A stretch of DNA of 6,168 bases from Candidatus Nealsoniibacteriota bacterium (lineage in GTDB: Bacteria > Patescibacteriota > Minisyncoccia > Minisyncoccales > RBG-13-42-11), in the NCBI GenBank assembly GCA_003556525.1, contig PWRH01000007.1, forward strand, positions 1 to 6,168, written 5' to 3'. This document shows positions 1 to 4,996 of the stretch, piece after piece. The stretch's first letter is position 1. Each line of letters starts with the position of its first letter. Below the pieces are notes generated by a model. The model had not been told where the DNA came from and searched no databases. It was given only the letters and a program-made list of their open reading frames with translations. The translations under genes were made by a program, and so were the position numbers.

Positions 1-244
1 TAATATATTTTATTCCGCCGTAAACAAGAGTTCCAAAAAGAAAAAGGCCGCTGATAACGACACTTAAGCTGAATATATATAATACATATTCTTCCAACTG
101 AGTATTGACCGTATCTAAGCTTATGCCCAGTATTGTCGGATATTCCAATTCCAAAATTCTTTCTTGAGCAAAAGCAAATGAAAAGGGAAGAAATAAAAAA
201 AACAAATAAAAAATAAAAAATAACTTTATTAATTTTTTGTGCAT
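1..244 (-). CDS. Pilin-like secreted membrane protein, N-terminal part (3' end outside window)
   Basis: An open frame reads leftward from ATG at 244 through 81 codons to the window edge without a stop, so only the N-terminus is seen. Residues 1-26 form a signal peptide: basic start (MHKK), a long hydrophobic stretch, and AFA-Q as a likely signal peptidase cleavage site. After a short segment with LELEYPTILG comes a second hydrophobic segment from about residue 54 that includes SGLFLFGTLVYGGIKY. This layout (signal peptide, LE-YP motif, then a hydrophobic helix ending in VYGG) resembles the small VirB2/TrbC-like 'T4SS pilin' family common in Parcubacteria, whose members have a second membrane helix further on, not visible here. 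ATG 244 is the first start after an in-frame stop at 265-263. The gene follows rsmA by 35 nt on the same strand and has no Shine-Dalgarno sequence. The family call is by resemblance only. Whether it builds a pilus or a membrane pore cannot be told. Confidence 0.75.
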   Translation of the reverse strand, partial: MHKKLIKLFFIFYLFFLFLPFSFAFAQERILELEYPTILGISLDTVNTQLEEYVLYIFSLSVVISGLFLFGTLVYGGIKYI

Positions 245-250
245 TAAAAA

Positions 251-279
251 ATTATAACAAAATTAAAAGATAGCAACAA
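251..279 (-). promoter_or_regulatory. Candidate promoter for the pilin-like gene, possibly leaderless
   Basis: On the minus strand a perfect TATAAT lies at 256-251, with a weak -35-like TTGTTG at 279-274 and a 17-nt spacer. Seven nt downstream of the -10 is the A of the ATG at 244, so a transcript from this promoter would begin at or next to the start codon. No ribosome-binding site is visible between the rsmA stop and the ATG. The -35 matches the consensus at only three positions, and TATAAT is easy to find by chance in DNA this AT-rich. Confidence 0.35.
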
Positions 280-1104
280 TTAAGTTTTCCACAGCTTGGC
301 TAATTTAATCCATTCTTCAATAATCAAGGTTTCCGCTCTTCGTTTTGGGCATATTCCTTCTTTTAAAAGAAGTTGCTCAACATCTTTTTTGCTGTTTAAT
401 TTTAATCCTTTATAAAGATTATTTAAAAGTTGTTTTCTGGGCTGTGAAAACCCCGCCCTAACAATTTTAAAAAAATTGTCTTTTTCTTTTTGGCTGTTTG
501 ATTTAAAGGGAATAATTTTAATAATGGCTGAATCAACTTTTGGTATTGGCCAAAAAGATTTTTTTGATATATATGAAATAATTTCAGCTGTTGCGTAAAA
601 TTGGACTGAAACAGCCAAAAGATTCATTTTGGGCGGTTTTGAACAAATTCTTTGAGCCACCTCTTTTTGAATTGTTAAAATTATTTCTTTCGGCCTGTTT
701 TTTTCTTCAAGCAATTTCCTTATTAGGCAAGAAGTAATATAGTAGGGTATATTGGCAATAACTTTATAGTTTTTTTCTAAAATATTAAGATTTAATTTTA
801 AAATATCTTCTTCAATAATTTTAAGATTATGAATGCCCTCAAACTCTTTTTTAAGCATTTTACACATTTTTTCGTCCTTCTCAACAGCAATTACTTTTTT
901 TGCCAATTTTGTTAACTCGGTTGTTAGTATGCCCGGGCCCGGCCCTATTTCAAGCACGGTTTCACTTTGTTTAATATTTCCGGCCTTAATTATTTTTTGG
1001 ATTGCTTTTTTATCGATTAAAAAGTGTTGACCCAGTTTTTTGGAAGACTTGATTTCGTATTTTTTAAGTAAACCCTTCAGATTTTTTTTAAAAGATTGGT
1101 TCAT
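280..1104 (-). CDS. rsmA: 16S rRNA (adenine1518-N6/adenine1519-N6)-dimethyltransferase RsmA/KsgA
   Basis: The enzyme dimethylates two adjacent adenines in the 3'-terminal hairpin of 16S rRNA, using S-adenosylmethionine, late in 30S subunit assembly. The 274-residue protein has the normal family length and all hallmark motifs in order: KKLGQHFLID (22-31), the SAM-binding glycine loop EIGPGPG (52-58), the acidic end of the next strand VEKD (74-77), D100 in the adenine-contacting loop, the catalytic NIPYY (118-122, equivalent to NLPYY), FWPIPKVDS (184-192), the basic FSQPRKQLLNNL region (219-230), and the C-terminal RRAETL helix region. The segment after QKEVAQR reads CSKPPKMNLLAVSVQFYA instead of the usual PGSxxYGxLSV, a form I associate with Parcubacteria. 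The start is the first ATG of the frame, preceded by AT-rich DNA with no Shine-Dalgarno site. The gene is divergent from the M23 peptidase and 35 nt upstream of the pilin-like gene. No key residue is missing. Confidence 0.97.
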   Translation of the reverse strand: MNQSFKKNLKGLLKKYEIKSSKKLGQHFLIDKKAIQKIIKAGNIKQSETVLEIGPGPGILTTELTKLAKKVIAVEKDEKMCKMLKKEFEGIHNLKIIEEDILKLNLNILEKNYKVIANIPYYITSCLIRKLLEEKNRPKEIILTIQKEVAQRICSKPPKMNLLAVSVQFYATAEIISYISKKSFWPIPKVDSAIIKIIPFKSNSQKEKDNFFKIVRAGFSQPRKQLLNNLYKGLKLNSKKDVEQLLLKEGICPKRRAETLIIEEWIKLAKLWKT

Positions 1105-1249
1105 TGATTTATTTTATCAGAAAAAAATTAAAAAATCATTGTTTTGGTTTATAATCGGTCAAATTATAAAAATTTTAGCCTGTGGAAAACTAAGCTTTAA
1201 AAATCTTGACTTATTTCTTTAAAAAGTTAAATTAAGAGAAGCTACATAT
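1105..1249. promoter_or_regulatory. Divergent intergenic region with candidate promoters for rsmA and the M23 gene
   Basis: This 145-bp gap must hold the promoters of two divergent genes. For rsmA (minus) there is TAAAAT at 1116-1111, which would start transcription at about the ATG, and an alternative TTGACC at 1162-1157 with AATGAT at 1140-1135 (16-nt spacer). For the M23 gene (plus) the best -35 is TTGACT at 1206-1211, followed by the weak -10-like TAAATT at 1228-1233 (16-nt spacer). An AAGAGAAG stretch at 1234-1241, eight nt before the ATG at 1250, is a poor but possible ribosome-binding site. None of these boxes is strong enough to be called with certainty. Confidence 0.35.
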
Positions 1250-2425
1250 ATGTCGGACTATTTGCGTAGAAAGCTGCGTAGTAATAAAAAAATAAATAAT
1301 TTGTTTAAAAAAATAAAGGGCTCCATTAAGGGTCCCTCTCTTTGTTTATTTGGTTTCCTCTCTAAAAAAGGCGCGTTAAAAATAATTTTCGTGGCTTTTT
1401 TAGTTATTTTTTCTTCTTTTTATGTTAAAAATAACTGTTTCGATATTAATGTTTTTAGCGAAACAAAAGAAGTTAAAAAAATTGAAAATCATGACTTATT
1501 TATCGGTTCTTTGGGAAACAACATAGATATTCCTGAAGTTATTTTGGTGGATAATTTTTTTATTAAAGCGTCTTCTCCGCCAACCACCGCCTCTTTCCAC
1601 AGTTTGGGCTCTTTAGCCGGTATTTATGATTTTGATGAGCCGGAAATTCAAGCACAAGAAAAGAGAGATTCGATTATCGAGCACGTTCTCCAGAAAGGAG
1701 AAACACTATCTTTCTTAGCTCTCAAATATAATATTTCTTTGGAAACTATTCTTTGGGCCAATGATTTAAATAAAAACTCTACCTTAAAAGAGGGTCAGAA
1801 ATTGATTATTTTGCCTGTTTCAGGGGTTGTTCACTATGTTAAATCAGGAGATACTATTTCTAAAATAGCTGAAAAATATAGGGGAAAAACAAGCGAAATA
1901 GTTGATTTTAACCAACTCTCAGGAGAGGCTGATATTTATATTGGTGATTTTGTTATTGTTCCCAACGGTAAAATGCCTGCTCCGGTTGTTCAAAAAAGGA
2001 CTGTTGTTTCTACCCCTGCCCCAAGCTCTTCTTCTGCCGTGCCTTCTACCCCTTTAGCTTCAAGTTATTTTATTATTCCGGTATCTTCTCCTTATATTAT
2101 TACTCAAGGACTTCATCATTTTAATGCAATTGATTTTTCTCATCAGGGATATGCTTGCGGTAAGCCTGTTTTTGCAGCTGCTGCCGGAACAGTTCAGCGA
2201 GTAACCTATAGTAGAGCAGGTTATGGAAATTATCTTACCATTCTTCATCCAAACGGCGTAGTTACCCTCTATGCTCACCTATCAGCAATTACAGTAACTT
2301 CCGGCAGAACTGTTTCTCAGGGAGATATTATTGGTTACATAGGAAACTCAGGTTATACTATAGGTGCAACCGGCTGCCATCTTCATTTTGAAGTCAGGGG
2401 AGCACCAAATCCTTTTGGCAGATAA
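1250..2425 (+). CDS. Membrane-anchored LysM-LysM-M23 family peptidoglycan endopeptidase
   Basis: A 391-residue cell-wall hydrolase of the LytM/lysostaphin type, expected to cut peptide cross-bridges outside the membrane. Residues 1-41 are strongly basic and cytoplasmic. Residues 42-58 form one membrane helix, so the rest lies outside. Two LysM peptidoglycan-binding domains follow: 145-189 (LQKGETLSFLALKYNISLET.. to ILP) and 195-237 (YVKSGDTISKIAEKY.. to IVP). A Pro/Ser/Thr-rich linker (about 242-271) leads to the M23 domain (275-391). There the zinc-site elements are H289 or H290 with D295, H343 (LYAHLS), and the HLH motif at 377-379 (TGCHLHFEVRG). C303 and C376 could form a disulphide. The chain ends just after NPFG, as usual for the family. 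The ATG at 1250 is preceded by weak AAGAGAAG. The gene stands alone on the plus strand, closed by a strong hairpin terminator. Its role could be cell separation or wall remodelling. The substrate bond is not known. Confidence 0.93.
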   Translation: MSDYLRRKLRSNKKINNLFKKIKGSIKGPSLCLFGFLSKKGALKIIFVAFLVIFSSFYVKNNCFDINVFSETKEVKKIENHDLFIGSLGNNIDIPEVILVDNFFIKASSPPTTASFHSLGSLAGIYDFDEPEIQAQEKRDSIIEHVLQKGETLSFLALKYNISLETILWANDLNKNSTLKEGQKLIILPVSGVVHYVKSGDTISKIAEKYRGKTSEIVDFNQLSGEADIYIGDFVIVPNGKMPAPVVQKRTVVSTPAPSSSSAVPSTPLASSYFIIPVSSPYIITQGLHHFNAIDFSHQGYACGKPVFAAAAGTVQRVTYSRAGYGNYLTILHPNGVVTLYAHLSAITVTSGRTVSQGDIIGYIGNSGYTIGATGCHLHFEVRGAPNPFGR

Positions 2426-2443
2426 TAAATTTTAAAAAATAAT

Positions 2444-2472
2444 AAAAGCCCGATAATTTTATCGGGCTTTTT
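2444..2472. terminator. Bidirectional rho-independent terminator between convergent genes
   Basis: A perfect inverted repeat, AAAAGCCCGATAA (2444-2456) and TTATCGGGCTTTT (2459-2471), forms a stem of at least 11 bp with a GCCCG/CGGGC core and an A/T-rich loop. It is followed by a five-base T run on the plus strand (2468-2472). Read from the other side it ends in four T. It lies 18 nt past the M23 stop and 29 nt past the stop of the convergent surface-protein gene, so it can serve both. Confidence 0.93.
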
Positions 2473-2500
2473 AATTTTAAATTCTTTCGATTATTTAACC

Positions 2501-4561
2501 TTATCTGACCTCACCTGCACCGGTCCTGGTGCTTCCAAGGGCGGTATCTATTGAGCTTTCCGCTGAAAAAAGTGTTGCACCTGTCCATTCATCTTTTGCG
2601 GAAATAGTTGCTTCGCTAATTAATGTCATTACTTTTCCTTTGTCAGCCATTTGCGGAGTAAAGGCAATTTGAAAAGCAGCTACCAGTTCTTCTTCAAAAA
2701 CTCCTATTCCCGGTCCAACATTTCCTATTTGCCAAACAACTTCGCTTGAACCCAAGGGTAGTCCTTCCATCAGTAAGCGGTTAAGCTTGGTTCTGGTCAA
2801 TTCATCCACATACCCTGTGCCCATTTGGATTCCTTGGGGATTTAATATGTCCCTCCTGTATTTTTCTTGAAACGCTTTTACCGACTCAAAGGTTATTGGT
2901 CCGAAATAACCTGTGATCGGCACAGATTCCCTATAAACATGAGGGACTTCTTTTTTAAGTATTGTTTGAAGATATCTCACTTCAATATCATTTCTTAGTT
3001 CCCGAAACAAAGGTCTTTCAAACCGAAAGTCCCTTGGAATTATTGGATAATAAGGGCTTTCCGCCTTAAATGGATCTGTTATAACCTGCATTTCTCCTTT
3101 TGTTGATTTAACACTTCTAAAAACAACATTTTGGGGCAAGGTTGCTTTAATTTGAACATCTTTAATTGAGTTATAATAGTTTTCAAGCTTCCAGACAATT
3201 GTATAATGAGTTGTTTCATTTACTTCCGGAGGATTGGGTCCTTGATTTTCGAAAAATCGGTAAGGGTCTCTAAAATATCCTTCTTGTGATAATTTTATTC
3301 GAGAACTTGCCCTGCTTCTAAACTCCTGTTCAAAGTCTCCTAAAATAACTCTGTTTCTTACACTTGCATTAAGTTCTGTGATGTCTTGAGGTTTATAATC
3401 TTCTTTGAGTTGGACACAAAACTCCACTTTTCCCTCTTCTCCCGGAGTCAGATATCTAAGTTGGGGTATTTTTTCTCCTGTCCAAGTAATAGACCTTCCG
3501 CCCCTATGGAAAGATCCTGTCGGAGTTTCAATTGTTTCAACACTATAAAGGTTTCCCTCTAAAACAGTTGAAAGAACCAGGTTTGAAAGGGGTTCATTTT
3601 GGATATTTTTAAAATAAATTTCATAATGAAGAGTTTCTCCCGGGGCGGGAAAGTAATTTTCCTGACTGTTTATCAGCTGGGTAAATTTAAAATTGGGGTT
3701 AAATGTAGTTGAAATAGTTGAATATTCTTTTAAAAGAACATCTCTTCCGTGGACATGAACAAAAAGCTGGGCGTTGAAATTCATATCTTCCCCTATTTTT
3801 TGTTTTTCCGGGAAAAACCCTACCATCTCTACTTCTCTGGCAGCAAAACCTTCCATTTTCTCAATCCTCCAATAATCTTCCTCTTTTAAGGGGATTGATT
3901 CTTTAATATTTAGTTCTTCGGGATAAGTTATCAGTAGTTTTAGATTTTCAATATTTTTATCGATTAAAGAAATAAACCTTGTTCTTAATATAAACTCGCT
4001 TTCCGTATCCGGGAATATTGCAATTTTTTTCGGTATATCGATAATCAACTCTATTGGAACTTCTGAAATATTTGTAGTCAGATTAATGGTTCTTGATGTT
4101 TCAAATTTATTTTTGGCATAATAATTAAGCCATGCCTTAGCCTCCAGATTTTCATTTTCTTGCCCGAAAACCTGTGCTTTAAATTCAAAAGTTTTTTCTT
4201 GGCCTGCATATAAGCTACTTTCAAATCTTACTGTTTCAAGTAAACTTTCTTTTTCGGGCAATGAAGATGAAGGATATTGAAAAGTAAGCTCAGGATTTTC
4301 TAAAACAACATTGCCCCTGTTTTTAATCACTACGGTGTATGTTATTTCTTCACCTGCTATTGCTTCTTCCGGCCCCAGTATTTGAACATTAACTTGAGTT
4401 TTGGGCAAAACCAAGCTGACGATTAAAAATATTACAGCTATAAAAAAGGCAAAAGCCAAAACAGTGGTTAAGATTGCGATTTTTTCAGAAACCTCAACCC
4501 CTTTGAAAATAGAAAAAACTCCTTGGAATTTTTCTTTAATATTTTCTATATTTTCATCCAT
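2501..4561 (-). CDS. Single-pass surface protein with DUF11/Ig-like modules and a nested peptidoglycan-binding domain
   Basis: A 686-residue protein with a short cytoplasmic N-terminus (1-27), one membrane helix (about 28-52) and a large outer part. The outer part reads as beta-sandwich modules of the DUF11/CARDB-like kind, at about 55-165 (GEEITYTVVIKNRGN), 168-285, 290-422 (PGETLHYEIYFKNIQNEP) and a last one starting near 428 (ETTHYTIVWKLENYYNSIKD). The last module is interrupted. After ESPYYP the sequence changes to a PG_binding_1-type domain (about 525-597) with VRYLQTIL, TGYFGPITFESVKAFQEKY and GTGYVDELTRTKLN, and then the beta module resumes with VVWQIGNVGPG and ends with IDTAL. It probably binds the cell wall and displays Ig-like modules on the surface. 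Direct enzymatic activity is not indicated. It lies 57 nt downstream of the zinc-finger gene on the same strand and ends at the shared terminator. The start ATG has no Shine-Dalgarno site. Domain boundaries are approximate. Confidence 0.88.
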   Translation of the reverse strand: MDENIENIKEKFQGVFSIFKGVEVSEKIAILTTVLAFAFFIAVIFLIVSLVLPKTQVNVQILGPEEAIAGEEITYTVVIKNRGNVVLENPELTFQYPSSSLPEKESLLETVRFESSLYAGQEKTFEFKAQVFGQENENLEAKAWLNYYAKNKFETSRTINLTTNISEVPIELIIDIPKKIAIFPDTESEFILRTRFISLIDKNIENLKLLITYPEELNIKESIPLKEEDYWRIEKMEGFAAREVEMVGFFPEKQKIGEDMNFNAQLFVHVHGRDVLLKEYSTISTTFNPNFKFTQLINSQENYFPAPGETLHYEIYFKNIQNEPLSNLVLSTVLEGNLYSVETIETPTGSFHRGGRSITWTGEKIPQLRYLTPGEEGKVEFCVQLKEDYKPQDITELNASVRNRVILGDFEQEFRSRASSRIKLSQEGYFRDPYRFFENQGPNPPEVNETTHYTIVWKLENYYNSIKDVQIKATLPQNVVFRSVKSTKGEMQVITDPFKAESPYYPIIPRDFRFERPLFRELRNDIEVRYLQTILKKEVPHVYRESVPITGYFGPITFESVKAFQEKYRRDILNPQGIQMGTGYVDELTRTKLNRLLMEGLPLGSSEVVWQIGNVGPGIGVFEEELVAAFQIAFTPQMADKGKVMTLISEATISAKDEWTGATLFSAESSIDTALGSTRTGAGEVR
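2771..2989 (-). other. Peptidoglycan-binding (PG_binding_1-like) domain inside the last DUF11 module
   Basis: This segment encodes residues 525-597 of the surface protein. It carries the three-helix signature of PG_binding_1 domains: a first helix with V-x-x-LQ-x-x-L, the FGPxTxxSVKAFQ core, and a last helix with VDELTRTKLN. The flanking halves (about 445-500 and 604-675) look like one beta-sandwich module split by the insert. Confidence 0.72.
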
Positions 4562-4618
4562 TTTTATATTTATTGTTAATTATAATTATAATTTAAACAG
4601 CTAAATTAGCCGTAAATT
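4562..4618 (-). promoter_or_regulatory. Short spacer with tandem TATAAT boxes and a small imperfect hairpin
   Basis: Between the zinc-finger gene and the surface-protein gene, the minus strand carries two adjacent TATAAT hexamers (4590-4585 and 4584-4579), 18 to 23 nt before the ATG at 4561. Just upstream is an imperfect inverted repeat centred near 4605 (plus-strand GCTAAATTAGC, 4600-4610), which could be a weak hairpin or a protein-binding site. No convincing -35 box and no Shine-Dalgarno site are visible. It may be an internal promoter, or simply AT-rich spacer within one operon. Confidence 0.3.
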
Positions 4619-4993
4619 TTAATTGTTTTTACATTTTAAGCAATATTGAGCATCAGGATAAACCTTAATTCTCTCATCTTCTATTTTTTTTTGGCACTTT
4701 TCACAAAAACCGTATTTTTCGGTTTTAATTTTTTTTAATGCATTATTAATGCTTTGGAGTCTTAATTCCAAACTATGCTCAACAGGTAGAAGGTTTGCAT
4801 ATGCTTCAACTTCGTCTGCTGCTTGCTCCATTGCCGCATTGCCTGATTCTTTTCCATTGAACTGAGGAAAGCGCGTATCCCAGTCGCCCGTTAATTTTTT
4901 ATCTTTATCTGCAAATTTTTTTAATTGTTTTTCAATGCTTATTTTTCTCTTCTCCAAATTTTTTTTAAGTGTTGATTTTATTTGTTTATTCAT
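4619..4993 (-). CDS. DksA/TraR family C4 zinc-finger protein
   Basis: A 124-residue protein with an N-terminal helical region and a C-terminal zinc finger. The four ligands are C97, C100, C118 and C121 in a C-x2-C-x17-C-x2-C pattern, identical in spacing to DksA. They sit within YGFCEKC and YPDAQYCLKC. Residues 1-30 are Lys-rich and helical, and the middle contains DWDTRFPQF and AADEVEAYANLLPVEHSLELRLQ, which look like the coiled-coil arms. DksA-type proteins bind in the RNA polymerase secondary channel and tune transcription initiation. The acidic DxxDxA tip motif of E. coli DksA is not clearly present, so the target and effect may differ, and the call is family level only. Its ATG lies 3 nt after the stop of the upstream coiled-coil gene, which argues for co-transcription and perhaps translational coupling. 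No Shine-Dalgarno site is evident. Confidence 0.87.
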   Translation of the reverse strand: MNKQIKSTLKKNLEKRKISIEKQLKKFADKDKKLTGDWDTRFPQFNGKESGNAAMEQAADEVEAYANLLPVEHSLELRLQSINNALKKIKTEKYGFCEKCQKKIEDERIKVYPDAQYCLKCKNN

Positions 4994-4996
4994 ATT

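Noticed and set aside
285..1189. DnaA-box-like TTTTCCACA at 285-293 (plus) and 1181-1189 (minus), part of a shared 12-mer CTGTGGAAAACT in opposite orientations
   Set aside because: About one match to the relaxed box and about two shared 12-mers are expected by chance in an AT-rich window of this size. One copy is coding, and no cluster or AT-unwinding element accompanies them.
833..1222. Two plus-strand open frames (833-1030 and 1040-1222) opposite and upstream of rsmA
   Set aside because: The first is wholly antisense to rsmA. The second begins inside rsmA and runs through the divergent promoter region. Neither has a recognisable motif.
2060..2278. Minus-strand frame of 72 codons inside the M23 gene
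   Set aside because: It is antisense to a well-conserved catalytic domain and has no family features.
4401..4604. Plus-strand frame of 67 codons opposite the start of the surface-protein gene
   Set aside because: It is antisense to the membrane helix of a supported gene and has low-complexity Lys/Ile/Phe composition.
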